From Alicyclobacillus sp. (GTDB lineage Bacteria; Bacillota; Bacilli; Alicyclobacillales; Alicyclobacillaceae), in contig JAIMAY010000002.1 of the NCBI GenBank assembly GCA_023511725.1, positions 92,428-156,427 of the forward strand: a stretch of DNA of 64,000 bases, written 5' to 3'. Numbering within the stretch: the first letter of the stretch is position 1; every line of letters starts with the position of its first letter. The translations under genes were made by a program, and so were the position numbers. The notes beneath the pieces are model-generated. The model saw nothing but the letters and a program-made list of their open reading frames with translations, was not told the DNA's origin and searched no databases. This document shows, piece after piece, positions 20,511 through 29,841 of the stretch.

Positions 20511-21740
20511 TCAGCGGATGCTTGCCATCGCCCGCGTCCGCTCCGCCACCTCGGCGGCGGACACCCTAGTGCGAGCCAGCCCCGCGTCCATGGCCGCCTG
20601 CGCCACGGAGGCCGCCACGGCCGGAGCCACCCGCGGGTCAAACGGCTTGGGCAGGATGTAATCGGGACGCAGCTCGTCGTCGCTGACCAGCGCGGCGATG
20701 GCGTGCGCTGCCGCCACCTTCATATCTTCCGTGATGGCGGTGGCGCGCGTGTCCAGCGCGCCGCGGAAAATGCCGGGGAAGGCCAGCACATTGTTGACCT
20801 GGTTGGGATAGTCTGATCTGCCCGTCCCGACCACACGCGCCCCGAGGGCCAGCGCCTCCTCCGGGTGGATCTCCGGATCTGGATTCGCCATCGCGAAGAT
20901 GATGGGGTCCTCGTTCATCGACCGGACCATCTCGCCGGTCAACGCCCCCGCCGCAGACAATCCAATGAACACATCCGCGCCGCGGATCACCTCGGCGAGG
21001 GTGCCACGCTGCCGCTCGAGGTTGGTGTTGCGGGCGACAAGCTCCTTCACGGCGTTCATGCCTTCCGTCCGGCCCTCGTAGATGGCGCCGCGCGTGTCGC
21101 ACAGGATGATGTGCCGTACACCGGCCGTGAGCAGCAGCTTGACGGTGGCGATGCCCGCCGCCCCTGCGCCGTTCACGACCACCCGGATCTCCTGGATCCG
21201 CTTGTCCACGACCTTCAGCGCGTTGATCAAAGCGGCCAGGGTGACGATGGCCGTCCCATGCTGATCATCGTGAAACACCGGAATATCGAGTTCCCGTTTG
21301 AGGCGCTCCTCAATCTCGAAGCAGTGCGGCGCCGCGATGTCCTCCAGGTTGATCCCCCCGAACTGCGGCTCCAACAGGTGCACGGCGTGGACCACCTCGT
21401 CCGGGTCCTCGGTGTTGAGGCAGATGGGCACCGCATCCACACCCGCAAACGCCTTAAACAGCACGCACTTACCCTCCATCACCGGGATGGCCGCGTGCGC
21501 GCCGATATTGCCCAGTCCGAGCACGGCCGTACCGTTGGTCACCACCGCCACCAGATTGCCCTTGGCGGTGTACTCGTACACCCGTTCCCGTTGCAGGTAG
21601 ATCTCCTTGCAAGGTTCCGCCACGCCCGGCGAATAGGCGAGGCTGAGGTCCGCCGCATTCTCAACCTTCACCTTCGGCTGCACCGCCAGCTTCCCCTGGC
21701 GGCTTCGGTGCAGTTCCAACGCATCCTCGCGCAGCGCCAT
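20511..21740 (-). CDS. NAD(P)-dependent malic enzyme
   Basis: Oxidatively decarboxylates malate to pyruvate and CO2. The 409-aa short bacterial type has the N-terminal malic domain (YSPGVAEPCKEI with the conserved tyrosine) and metal-binding EDI.AP, and a Rossmann domain with VVNGAGAAGIAT. This corresponds to B. subtilis YtsJ by position (directly after dnaE, before accD). ATG 21740 follows AAAGGAG. An ATGCTATAAT extended -10 is found at 21812-21821. The C-terminal extension is short. Cofactor preference cannot be read reliably. Confidence 0.94.
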   Translation of the reverse strand: MALREDALELHRSRQGKLAVQPKVKVENAADLSLAYSPGVAEPCKEIYLQRERVYEYTAKGNLVAVVTNGTAVLGLGNIGAHAAIPVMEGKCVLFKAFAGVDAVPICLNTEDPDEVVHAVHLLEPQFGGINLEDIAAPHCFEIEERLKRELDIPVFHDDQHGTAIVTLAALINALKVVDKRIQEIRVVVNGAGAAGIATVKLLLTAGVRHIILCDTRGAIYEGRTEGMNAVKELVARNTNLERQRGTLAEVIRGADVFIGLSAAGALTGEMVRSMNEDPIIFAMANPDPEIHPEEALALGARVVGTGRSDYPNQVNNVLAFPGIFRGALDTRATAITEDMKVAAAHAIAALVSDDELRPDYILPKPFDPRVAPAVAASVAQAAMDAGLARTRVSAAEVAERTRAMASIR

Positions 21741-21811
21741 CCCGTTCCGCTCCTTTCATCGCGTGGGCATCCCGCGCCGCGGGCGCAAGGCCCGGACGTT
21801 CGATTGATCGA

Positions 21812-21821
21812 ATTATAGCAT
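21812..21821 (-). promoter_or_regulatory. extended -10 promoter element of the malic enzyme gene
   Basis: ATGCTATAAT on the minus strand with a perfect TATAAT hexamer and TG-C extension; no clear -35. It lies about 70 nt before the start codon. Confidence 0.5.
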
Positions 21822-21865
21822 GGTTCGGATCATTTGATGCACACGGACGCGAGAACACGCTCGCG

Positions 21866-22342
21866 TCACGGGGTTCCGCCGCCCTCCAGCTGGTGCGCGA
21901 TGCGCGCGGAGGCGGAGGCGGCGATGCTGGCCACGAGATCGTCCAAGAACACGTGGATCTGCGAGCCGTGATTGTTGAGTTTGCCAATCACGCCCATCTT
22001 CGTCTTGTCGAGATAACCGAAGTTGGTCAGTCCGATGGACCCGTACACGTTGGTCACGGCCAACGCGAGCACCTCGTCCACGCCGTACAGCGGTTCATCG
22101 CGCTCCATGATGGCCTGCAGCGGCTGCGGGAGCAACCTCTTTTCCGCAAGAACGTCGAGGGCGATGCCCGTGAGCACCGCGTGTTGCACCTCGCGCTTAT
22201 GCAGCACCTGCACCACGCTCTCACGGCAGGCGGCCAGGCTGAGTTCTGGGTGATACGGCCTTTGCAATGTCAACACAATTTCCGCAATGTCGTCAATCTC
22301 CACGCCGCGCTCGCGCAGCGCCGCGACCACTTCCTGATACAA
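21866..22342 (-). CDS. phosphatidylglycerophosphatase A-related protein (YutG-like)
   Basis: A 158-aa cytosolic protein of the PgpA/YutG family. Recognisable features are the YHPELSLAAC region, the helix with KREVQHAVLTGIALD, DEVLALAVTNVYGSIGLTNFGYLDK and the C-terminal FLDDLVASIAA segment. Acidic residues in these stretches match the metal-binding positions of the family. The TTG start at 22342 follows AAGGAGGAGTGACCC by a suitable gap. It lies 4 bp after dnaE, so it is coupled to it. In B. subtilis yutG is elsewhere, so this location is a local rearrangement. Confidence 0.85.
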   Translation of the reverse strand: MYQEVVAALRERGVEIDDIAEIVLTLQRPYHPELSLAACRESVVQVLHKREVQHAVLTGIALDVLAEKRLLPQPLQAIMERDEPLYGVDEVLALAVTNVYGSIGLTNFGYLDKTKMGVIGKLNNHGSQIHVFLDDLVASIAASASARIAHQLEGGGTP

Positions 22343-22345
22343 GGG

Positions 22346-25300
22346 TCACTCCTCCTTCACCATCCGGCCGGCATCCCGCGCCGTGCTTCTGGCCGACGCC
22401 GGCAGACGCCCCATACGGGCATTGCCCATGCCGACCCAATCCTCGAGCACACTGATCAACTCCGGTGAGATGGACACGCGGTATCGCTCGGGGAGCAGAC
22501 GCAGACTGCGCCGAGAAGCATCATACAGGACCACCGGCACATCACCGGGCCGCCCGCTGAGCAGATCCCGCAGGCGCGCCAAGCCCCCGGCCTGCACGAA
22601 CCGTTCGTCCACACGGATGTACAGCGCTTCATCACCGCCGTCCAGCGCGAGGCCGATGGCACCCGTGGTATGACGATGCCACTGCGCCGACTCGTAAGCT
22701 TGCTCCAGGATATGCAGGGCCGCCTTCGGTGACACATGATCCGGCAGGAGGGGCGCCAATGCACCTGCCTCGAGGAGGCTCTCCACCGCCTTGCGGTTGA
22801 CGGCGCGCGGGTTGACGCGTTGCAGAAAGTCGACGAGCGACGTGAATGGCCCCTCGCGACGCGCGTCCAGGATGGCGTCGACAACCGCTGTTCCGACACC
22901 GCGAACCGCCAGCAGCCCGGTGAGGATCTCCTGGTCGGAGAGCGCCACATAGTTCGGCGCGCTGGTCAAGACGTTGGGTGGGAGCACGCGGATGCCATGC
23001 CGGCGCGCATCGCGGATGTACTCCGCCGTCTTCTCGGCGGACCCCATCGACATCGTCAGCAGTGCGGCGAGAAAATCCGGCAGATGGTGCGCGCGCAGGT
23101 ACGCGGTGCGGAACGCCAACACGGCGTAAGCTGCGGCGTGTGAACGGTTGAACCCATAATCGGCGAAACGCACAATCAGGTCGTACACCTCGTGCGCCGT
23201 CTCCTCGGCGTAGCCGCGGGCGATGCACCCGGCGACGAAGCGGGATCGCTCGGCATCCAGCACCTCCCGCTTTTTCTTGCTCACCGCGCGCCGCAACAGA
23301 TCCGCTTCGCCCAGCGAGAAGCCCGCCATGCGCGCGGCAATCTGCATGATCTGCTCCTGGTACACGATGACCCCGTACGTATCCTTCAGGATGGGTTCCA
23401 GGTCCGGATGCGGATAACGCACGGGGGTCCGCCCGTGGCGGGCGGCGATGAACGCCGGAATGTTCTCCATCGGCCCGGGGCGATACAGTGAGATCACGGC
23501 CACGAGATCATCCAGCTGGGTGGGCTGGAGATCGCGCAGCACGCGCCGCATCCCCGTCGATTCGAGCTGGAAGCAGCCCTCCGTCTCGCCGCGGCCGAGC
23601 ATCTCGTAGGTGGCGGGATCGTCCGTCGGAATTCGGCGCCAGTCGATGCGCCCCTTACCGCGACGGGCGACGCTCGCGACCACCGTGTCAATCAGCGTCA
23701 GGGTCCGCAGACCGAGAAAGTCCATCTTGACGAGACCGAGGCGCTCGATGTCCTCCATGGCGTACTGCGTGACGGGGATACCGTCCGCGCCGGGGACCAC
23801 GGGGACCAAGTCCGTCAGCGGCTCCGGCGAGATCACCACGCCCGCCGCATGCACCGAGGTGTGCCGAGGAAGTCCTTCCAGTGCTGCGGCCGCCTGCCAA
23901 ACGCGCCGGGCATCCGGGTCCTGGTCCAGCTGCTCACGCAACGCCGGCACCTGCGCAAGCGCCTGCGACAAGGTGATCCCTGGCGTCGAGGGTACGCGCC
24001 GTGCCAGGCTGTCCACCACTTTCGCCGGCGCTCCCAGCGCACGCCCGGCGTCGCGGAGCGCTGCACGCGCGGCCAACGTGCCGAAGGTGCCAATCTGCGC
24101 CACGCGGTCGGCGCCGTAGCGCTCGACCACATAGCGGATCACCTCACCGCGGCGCTCATACTCGAAATCGGTGTCGATGTCCGGCCAGGACACGCGTTCG
24201 GGATTCAGAAAGCGCTCAAACAATAACTTGTGCGCCAGGGGATCCACGTCGGTGATGCGGAGCGCGTACGCCACCAGGCTGCCGGCGGCGGAACCGCGAC
24301 CGGGCCCGGTGGAGATGCCCTGCCGATGGGCGTAGCGGATAAAGTCCGCGACGACGAGGAAGTAGTCGGCGAAGCCGAGACGCTCAATGATGTCGAGTTC
24401 GTAATCGAGACGCTGCCGCACTTCCTCGGTCAGCGCGCCGTAGCGCCGGCGCGCGCCCTCTTCCGCCGCCCGGCGAAGCACCGCACCGGCGCTCTCCCCC
24501 TCCGGTACCGGGTACCGCGGGAGCCGAAGCTCGCCGAGCGGCAGCGTGAGGTCGCAGCGTTCGGCAATCTCCAACGTGGACGCGACCGCTTCCGGTAGCT
24601 TGGCAAAGCGGCGCGTCATCTCGTCCGGGGACGCGAGGTGGTACCGGTCTCCCTCGAGCCCCTCTCGCCCCTCGATGGCCGCCAGCACCCGCTGGATGGG
24701 TGCATCGTCGGGGTCCGCGTAATGGACGTCGTTGGTCGCCACCAGCGGTAAGCCGTGCCGACGCGCCAGCCGGATCAGCGCGGGCAATCCGCGCCGCTCC
24801 CACGCCAGGTGATGGTCCTGCACGTCCACGTACAGCGACCGGGGAGGGATGGCGGCCTGCCACCGCCGCAGCCATGATTCGGCCGCGGCTTCATCCCCCG
24901 CCGACAGCGCCTTGAGGATGGCGGACTCCCCTCCGCCAATGAGGCCGATCACGCCCAATGCACGCGCCGCCACCTCGTCCACGCAAACGTACGGCAGCCG
25001 CTCGCGCCTGTGCGCGAGGGTCACCAGCTGCACCAGGTGGCGATACCCGGTGAATGATTCGGCCAGCAGCACCGCGCTGTCGAAGGCGTCCGGACGCAGG
25101 TTTGGCGCACCAGGCCCGCCGCTGGTCGCGGCGCCCTCATCCGACCGCCAGGGCGCCAGTCGCAGCTGCACCCCGAGGATGGGCTTCACACCCGCCTCCC
25201 GCGCCAGCGTGTAGAACTGAATGGCACCGTACAGGCCATCGCTGTCGGTGACGGCAACGGCGGGCATGTTCATCTCGACCGCCCGCCGCACCAGGTCCGG

Positions 25301-25375
25301 CAGCCGCAGGGTACTCTCCCGCAGCGAGTATTCACTGTGCACATGCAGGTGCACAAACCCGGCCAATCCGCTCAC
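22346..25375 (-). CDS. dnaE: DNA polymerase III alpha subunit, DnaE type
   Basis: Replicative polymerase of the C family. The 1009-aa protein has an N-terminal PHP domain (FVHLHVHSEYS), the polymerase core with PDIDTDF and a third catalytic Asp in VKMDFLGLRTL, then the helix-hairpin-helix region. DnaE proteins usually carry an OB-fold of about 100 residues after this. Here the sequence passes from LEAGALAPLL through a linker of about 40 residues directly to the C-terminal domain (ALYIRVDE), so the OB-fold seems absent and the length is shorter than the roughly 1100 aa of B. subtilis DnaE. GTG 25375 overlaps the stop of the CBS-domain gene. Confidence 0.96.
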   Translation of the reverse strand: MSGLAGFVHLHVHSEYSLRESTLRLPDLVRRAVEMNMPAVAVTDSDGLYGAIQFYTLAREAGVKPILGVQLRLAPWRSDEGAATSGGPGAPNLRPDAFDSAVLLAESFTGYRHLVQLVTLAHRRERLPYVCVDEVAARALGVIGLIGGGESAILKALSAGDEAAAESWLRRWQAAIPPRSLYVDVQDHHLAWERRGLPALIRLARRHGLPLVATNDVHYADPDDAPIQRVLAAIEGREGLEGDRYHLASPDEMTRRFAKLPEAVASTLEIAERCDLTLPLGELRLPRYPVPEGESAGAVLRRAAEEGARRRYGALTEEVRQRLDYELDIIERLGFADYFLVVADFIRYAHRQGISTGPGRGSAAGSLVAYALRITDVDPLAHKLLFERFLNPERVSWPDIDTDFEYERRGEVIRYVVERYGADRVAQIGTFGTLAARAALRDAGRALGAPAKVVDSLARRVPSTPGITLSQALAQVPALREQLDQDPDARRVWQAAAALEGLPRHTSVHAAGVVISPEPLTDLVPVVPGADGIPVTQYAMEDIERLGLVKMDFLGLRTLTLIDTVVASVARRGKGRIDWRRIPTDDPATYEMLGRGETEGCFQLESTGMRRVLRDLQPTQLDDLVAVISLYRPGPMENIPAFIAARHGRTPVRYPHPDLEPILKDTYGVIVYQEQIMQIAARMAGFSLGEADLLRRAVSKKKREVLDAERSRFVAGCIARGYAEETAHEVYDLIVRFADYGFNRSHAAAYAVLAFRTAYLRAHHLPDFLAALLTMSMGSAEKTAEYIRDARRHGIRVLPPNVLTSAPNYVALSDQEILTGLLAVRGVGTAVVDAILDARREGPFTSLVDFLQRVNPRAVNRKAVESLLEAGALAPLLPDHVSPKAALHILEQAYESAQWHRHTTGAIGLALDGGDEALYIRVDERFVQAGGLARLRDLLSGRPGDVPVVLYDASRRSLRLLPERYRVSISPELISVLEDWVGMGNARMGRLPASARSTARDAGRMVKEE

Positions 25376-26679
25376 CTCTCCAGCAGTTGCGTGGTCAGGA
25401 GGGCCTTCGCCATGCGCTCTGTCCCCTCCAGGACCTCCACATCGACCTTCGCGAATCGGCGGCCGAAGTCCAGCAGCCGCGCGCGGACCTCAATCCGTGT
25501 GTCCACCGAGATCGGCTTGATGGCATACAGGGTCAGGTTCTCGACCACCATCTCCACGTGGCGCGTCCGCTGTACGCACAGCACCGCACAACTCTCAATC
25601 AGCGCCGTCAGCGGGCCCGTCGCCAGCGTACCCACCGTGGACGTCATCTGCGGCGTGACCTCACCGACGAGGGAGAGCGACCGGTCGTCGTTTCGAATCT
25701 CCTCAAAGCCCTGAAGGATCAGGTCATGCAGGGTCTGAGCCACCTGGGGTTGGCGGTTCATGTACTGCAGCGCCCGGATCACGTCCTGCCGGCTGATCAC
25801 GGCCACGAGCTTGCGGTTCTGGACGACCGGCAGCAGCTCGATGCCCTCCCACACCATGCGGTGGGCTGCCGAGGCCACCGTCGTCTTCAGCGTCACGGTG
25901 TACGGATTGCGCGACATGTGGACCTCGATGGGATCCTCGGGGTCCGCTTCCGCCACGTCGCGCGCCGTGACGATGCCGACCAATCGGAAATGATCATCCA
26001 CGACGGGGATGCGGGCGTGACCGGTTTGATCCACCAGGTTGAAGTAATCGCGCACCTTCTGGTGGCGGTACAGGACGGTCAGATCCTGCCGGCCCACGAC
26101 GTCCTCGACGAAGAGAATATCCTTTTTGATCAGGCGGTCGTAGATGGCACGGTTGATCAGCGCTGCGGTCGTAAAGGTGTCGTAGGCGCAGGAGATCAGC
26201 GGCAACTGCCGTTCGTCAGCCAGCCGCACCACGTCCTCCGGTGCGTCGAAGCCGCCCGTGATCAGCACCGCCGCTCCGTGCTCCAGGCTGGTCCGCTGCA
26301 CCTGCTCGCGATTGCCGACAATCATCAGGCTGCCGGGCTCGATGTAGCGAACGGCGGCCTCGAGTTGCATGGCGCCGATCACGAACTTGTGCAAGGTCTT
26401 GTGCAATCCCTCATGGCCGCCCAGCACCGTTCCCTCGACAATGTTGACGACCTCGGCGAACGTCAATCGTTCGATGTTCTTCTTCTGCTGCCGCTCGATC
26501 CGCACCGTCCCGATGCGTTCCATCGAGCTGACCAATCCCTGCAGTTCCGCATCCTTGATGGCCCGGTACGCGGTGCCTTCCGACACGGACAGGTCGCGGG
26601 CGATACCGCGCACAGAAATGCGGCTGCCGACCGGCAGGGATTTGATATATTCAAGGATCTGTTCGTGCTTTGTCGCCAC
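25372..26679 (-). CDS. YtoI-like regulator: HTH, DRTGG, CBS pair, hot-dog domain
   Basis: A 435-aa multidomain protein. In order: winged HTH (residues about 1-65, with SVRGIARDLSVSEGTAYRAIKD), a DRTGG-type domain (about 65-180), two CBS repeats that usually bind adenine nucleotides (about 190-305), and a hot-dog thioesterase-like domain (about 325-435). B. subtilis YtoI has this architecture and no established function. It may sense nucleotides and control an unknown gene. GTG 26679 is chosen because CGGAGGG precedes it. Its stop overlaps dnaE, and it is divergent from yitT. Confidence 0.88.
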   Translation of the reverse strand: MATKHEQILEYIKSLPVGSRISVRGIARDLSVSEGTAYRAIKDAELQGLVSSMERIGTVRIERQQKKNIERLTFAEVVNIVEGTVLGGHEGLHKTLHKFVIGAMQLEAAVRYIEPGSLMIVGNREQVQRTSLEHGAAVLITGGFDAPEDVVRLADERQLPLISCAYDTFTTAALINRAIYDRLIKKDILFVEDVVGRQDLTVLYRHQKVRDYFNLVDQTGHARIPVVDDHFRLVGIVTARDVAEADPEDPIEVHMSRNPYTVTLKTTVASAAHRMVWEGIELLPVVQNRKLVAVISRQDVIRALQYMNRQPQVAQTLHDLILQGFEEIRNDDRSLSLVGEVTPQMTSTVGTLATGPLTALIESCAVLCVQRTRHVEMVVENLTLYAIKPISVDTRIEVRARLLDFGRRFAKVDVEVLEGTERMAKALLTTQLLER

Positions 26680-26756
26680 CAGGCAGACCCTCCGCATTGA
26701 CGATGGGCACAGTTAGCCCTATTATACACCTCGTTAAACGACGAGGAGGTTGCGCC

Positions 26757-27650
26757 GTGACCGACCTGAGCCGGCGTTTCGACGTCGACCGGATGCTCTA
26801 TCAAAACCAGCGTTCGTTCGCGGGGTTCCTGCTGCGCATCCTGCTGATCCTCGCGGGCACTTTCGTGGGTTCCATCGCGGTGAATGAGTTCATGACACCC
26901 GCCCACATCCTGGCCGGTGGCGTGACCGGTATTGCGCAGTTGATGGGTCACTTCACCGGGATCGGCATGGGCACGCTGTATTTTCTGCTCAACATCCCGC
27001 TCTTCCTGCTCGGCTACCGCTTTCTCGGGCGACGCTTCATCGCCCTCACGGGCGTCGGCATTCTCAGCTTCTCCGTGTTCACAGACGTGGTGCGTATTCG
27101 CAATCTGGCACTGCCCCAGGATCCGCTGCTGCTCAGCATCTACGCCGGCGTCCTGCTGGGGATCTCCAGCAGCATCGTCTTCCGCGCCGGCGGTTCCACA
27201 GGTGGCACGGACATTCTCAGCCTGGTGCTCAACCGCCTCACAGGCAAGAGCGTCGGCGGCATTTCGTTCGCCCTGAACGTGGTCGTTGTACTGCTCTCCA
27301 TGGGCTTCTTCGGGGTGGACGCAGGGCTGTACACACTCGTCGCGCTGTTCGCCTCCGCCCGCGTGGTGAATTCGCTCCTGCACTTCCAGCACCGCAAAAC
27401 CGTGCTGATTGTCAGCAGTAAGGCGACGGAGATCTCAAGGCGCATCGGCGAGCGGTTGGGAAGAGGCAGCACGCTGGTGGCGGCGAGCGGCGCCTACACC
27501 GGCCACGCCACCAGCGTCCTGATGTGCGTGCTCACTCACCTGGAGGTGCCGGAGTTGCGTGAGCTCGCGCTGGAGGTGGACCCCCAGGCGTTCATTACGG
27601 TGTTGGACACGACCGAAGTGGTCGGGAAGTTCCGCCAACCGGTCCTGTGA
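26757..27650 (+). CDS. YitT-family membrane protein
   Basis: A 297-aa protein with about five N-terminal helices (residues about 20-190) and a soluble C-terminal DUF2179 domain (about 200-297). Motifs match the family: AHILAGGVTGIAQL in helix 2 and FRAGGSTGGTDILSLVLN. Function of the family is unknown; members are widespread in Firmicutes and some are co-expressed with sporulation genes. GTG 26757 follows GAGGAGG by 6 nt. It converges on coaA with a 19-bp gap and diverges from the YtoI-like gene. Confidence 0.9.
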   Translation: MTDLSRRFDVDRMLYQNQRSFAGFLLRILLILAGTFVGSIAVNEFMTPAHILAGGVTGIAQLMGHFTGIGMGTLYFLLNIPLFLLGYRFLGRRFIALTGVGILSFSVFTDVVRIRNLALPQDPLLLSIYAGVLLGISSSIVFRAGGSTGGTDILSLVLNRLTGKSVGGISFALNVVVVLLSMGFFGVDAGLYTLVALFASARVVNSLLHFQHRKTVLIVSSKATEISRRIGERLGRGSTLVAASGAYTGHATSVLMCVLTHLEVPELRELALEVDPQAFITVLDTTEVVGKFRQPVL

Positions 27651-27669
27651 CGCGGATGGCTGGGCTTTG

Positions 27670-28617
27670 TCACAGCTTGCGCAGCCACACGCGCTGCACG
27701 GCGTGGTTGGGACCCTTCTCAAGGATCAGCCGGGCGCGTGGCCAGGTCGGATAGATGTTCTCGCGCAGATTGGGCCCGTTGATCTCGCGCCAGATGCCAA
27801 GCGCTGTCTGCTCCGCCTCCTCCTCGGTCAACCCGGCATAGCGGTGAAAATACGACTGCGGATTGCGGAAGGCCGTATGCCGCAACAGATGGAACCGCTC
27901 CACGTACCACCGCTCAATCAGCGCTTCCTCCGCATGTACATAGATGGAAAAGTCGAAGAAGTCCGAGACGTATATCCTCGGCACATGGTTGGGGTTGCCG
28001 TCGCGCGGGGTCTGCAGCACATTCAACCCCTCGACAATCAGGATATCCGGGCGCCGAATGACCTGGTACTCCCCCGGTACGATGTCGTACACCAGATGCG
28101 AATACACCGGCACCCGCACCTCCGGCGCGCCCGATTTCACCTCCATCAGGAACCGGATCAGGCTGCGCACGTCGTAGCTTTCCGGAAATCCCTTGCGCTT
28201 CATCAAACCGCGCTCCTCGAGCACGCGGTTCGGATACAGAAAGCCGTCCGTCGTCACGAGGTCCACCTTCGGGTGGTTGGGCCAGCGGCTGAGTAGCGCC
28301 TGGATGATACGTGCCGTGGTGCTCTTGCCCACGGCCACGCTCCCCGCGATGCCGATGATGTACGGTACCTGATGGACAATGCTCCCGAGGAACGCCTGGG
28401 TGATCTTGTACAACTGCTGCGTGCCCGACACGTACAGGTTGAGCAGTCGGGAAAGTGGCAGATAGATTTGTGCCACTTCCTCCAGGGAGATGCGTTCATT
28501 GATGCTGTGAATGCGGCTGAGGTCCGCTTCGGACAGCGGAAGCGGGGTGGACAACCGCAGATGCGCCCACTCTTCACGGCTGAACTCCAGAAACGGCGAG
28601 AATTCGCTCCGGTACAT
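27670..28617 (-). CDS. coaA: pantothenate kinase, type I
   Basis: First step of coenzyme A synthesis, ATP-dependent phosphorylation of pantothenate. The 315-aa protein matches the E. coli CoaA type: an N-terminal segment with FSREEW, then P-loop [12 protein letters not shown] near residues 97-108, the [10 protein letters not shown] region and NVLQTPR. Length is typical. The ATG at 28617 follows an ACGGAG site. It is transcribed toward yitT. With coaE elsewhere in the window, two steps of the CoA pathway are present. The other enzymes of that pathway are not encoded nearby. Confidence 0.95.
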   Translation of the reverse strand: MYRSEFSPFLEFSREEWAHLRLSTPLPLSEADLSRIHSINERISLEEVAQIYLPLSRLLNLYVSGTQQLYKITQAFLGSIVHQVPYIIGIAGSVAVGKSTTARIIQALLSRWPNHPKVDLVTTDGFLYPNRVLEERGLMKRKGFPESYDVRSLIRFLMEVKSGAPEVRVPVYSHLVYDIVPGEYQVIRRPDILIVEGLNVLQTPRDGNPNHVPRIYVSDFFDFSIYVHAEEALIERWYVERFHLLRHTAFRNPQSYFHRYAGLTEEEAEQTALGIWREINGPNLRENIYPTWPRARLILEKGPNHAVQRVWLRKL

Positions 28618-28663
28618 CGTCTCGACTCCGTTCTCTGCAGCACTCTGGCAGTGTTTAGAAAGC

Positions 28664-28692
28664 TTGCAACCGGTCCATAACGAGAATATAAA
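28664..28692 (+). promoter_or_regulatory. promoter of the two small membrane genes
   Basis: TTGCAA (28664-28669), 17 bp, TATAAA (28687-28692), about 44 nt before the first start codon. AAAGGAG follows at 28721-28727. Confidence 0.6.
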
Positions 28693-28735
28693 AACGCTTT
28701 CCTTCCTATTTCAAGAACAGAAAGGAGTTGCCTTG

Positions 28736-28954
28736 ATGCGGTATATTCCGAGCACCGTTGTCCTGGCCGTACTGTGTCTGATTGCGGCCGAATGGCCCGG
28801 TGTGCAGGCATGGGCGATGCAGAGCGAACTCCACCATTATCTGTCGCACCTGTTGTTTCTCCTGGCCGGCGGGTTGTTTGGGCTCCAGACCGCCTGGTGG
28901 GTCCATCAACCCATGGCCTTCAGCGACGAGGCGGAAGCGGGGGTTACGCCGTGA
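28736..28954 (+). CDS. two-helix histidine-containing membrane protein A
   Basis: A 72-aa protein with helices at about residues 6-26 and 38-58. The segment ELHHYLSHLLFLLAGGLFGLQT puts three histidines at the start of the second helix. I do not recognise the family with certainty; DUF1404-like proteins have similar features. Start ATG 28736 after AAAGGAG with 8 nt. The gene overlaps the next one by 4 bp (GTGA), and the two proteins share the pattern H...HL..L....GL..T, which suggests tandem paralogues. Confidence 0.7.
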   Translation: MRYIPSTVVLAVLCLIAAEWPGVQAWAMQSELHHYLSHLLFLLAGGLFGLQTAWWVHQPMAFSDEAEAGVTP

Positions 28955-29166
28955 AGAAGTCCGCACTGCGTGCCACGCTGCTCGCCTATCTGGGACTGGT
29001 GCTGCTCGTCGCATCGTTCTTGCCCATGCCCGACGCGTGGTTCGATATGCATCCCGTGCTGCACACCACGTGGCATCTGGCCAAGCTGATCAGCGCCGCG
29101 CTGATCATCTACGGCCTCGAGACGCTGCGCCTGCTCGCGCGTCGCCAGCGGCGTCTGGGTCTCTGA
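28951..29166 (+). CDS. two-helix histidine-containing membrane protein B
   Basis: A 71-aa protein starting at GTG 28951, which overlaps the stop of the preceding gene. Helix 1 spans about residues 9-25. A loop with FDMHPVLHTTWHLAK precedes helix 2 (about 43-60) ending GLETLRLLARR. The three histidines are at the same place relative to helix 2 as in its neighbour. A membrane heterodimer binding heme or metal is possible but is only inference. It is followed by the thi operon in the opposite direction. Confidence 0.65.
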   Translation: MKKSALRATLLAYLGLVLLVASFLPMPDAWFDMHPVLHTTWHLAKLISAALIIYGLETLRLLARRQRRLGL

Positions 29167-29199
29167 AGGTGCACCGTGATGGCCGCCCGATCCGCCCCA

Positions 29200-29841
29200 T
29201 CAACCGCGACCCTGCCACAGGCGGACCAAGTCTGCCGCGGCCTGGCGCGGGTCGGGCGCGCTCATGACGGCGGATACCACCGCCACACCGTCCGCTCCCG
29301 TCGCCATGACCTCCGGCGCGCGCGATGCATCGATGCCGCCGATGGCCACCACCGGAATCCGCACGGCCGCGCGGATCTGGCGCAGGCCGTCCAAGCCCGT
29401 GTAGCCGGCATCGGGTTTCGACTGGGTCGGATACACGGCACCCACGCCGAGATAGTCCGCACCGTCCCGCTCTGCCTGCAACGCCTCCTCGACGGTTTCA
29501 GCCGATACGCCGATCCACTTGCCCGGCCCGAGAAGCCGCCGCGCATCCTGGCAGGAGATATCCTCTTGCCCCACGTGTACGCCGTCCGCATCGACGATGG
29601 CGGCCACATCCACGCGATCATTCACGAAGAACAGCGCCCCCGCCTCGGCTGTCAGGCGGCGGATGGCGCGGCCGAGATCGACAAAGCGGCGCCCCAACTC
29701 CTGTTTCCGACGAAGCTGGATGGCCGTCGCACCGCCTGCGAGCGCGGCCTCCACCACCTGCAGCAGGCTCTCTGCATCCGGCCGCTCGTCGGTCACCACA
29801 TACACGCGCAGGCCACGCAGCAGCCGATCACGGTCTGTCAT
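29200..29841 (-). CDS. thiE: thiamine phosphate synthase
   Basis: Joins HMP-pyrophosphate and hydroxyethylthiazole phosphate to thiamine phosphate. The 213-aa TIM-barrel protein has the family pattern AIQLRRKQE, FVNDRVDVAAIVDADGVHVGQEDI and GADYLGVGAVYPTQSK. It is the last gene of the cysK-thiD-thiM-thiE order and overlaps thiM by 4 bp (ATGA). With ThiM and ThiD this set supports thiazole and pyrimidine salvage; no de novo gene such as thiC or thiG is present nearby. Confidence 0.95.
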   Translation of the reverse strand: MTDRDRLLRGLRVYVVTDERPDAESLLQVVEAALAGGATAIQLRRKQELGRRFVDLGRAIRRLTAEAGALFFVNDRVDVAAIVDADGVHVGQEDISCQDARRLLGPGKWIGVSAETVEEALQAERDGADYLGVGAVYPTQSKPDAGYTGLDGLRQIRAAVRIPVVAIGGIDASRAPEVMATGADGVAVVSAVMSAPDPRQAAADLVRLWQGRG

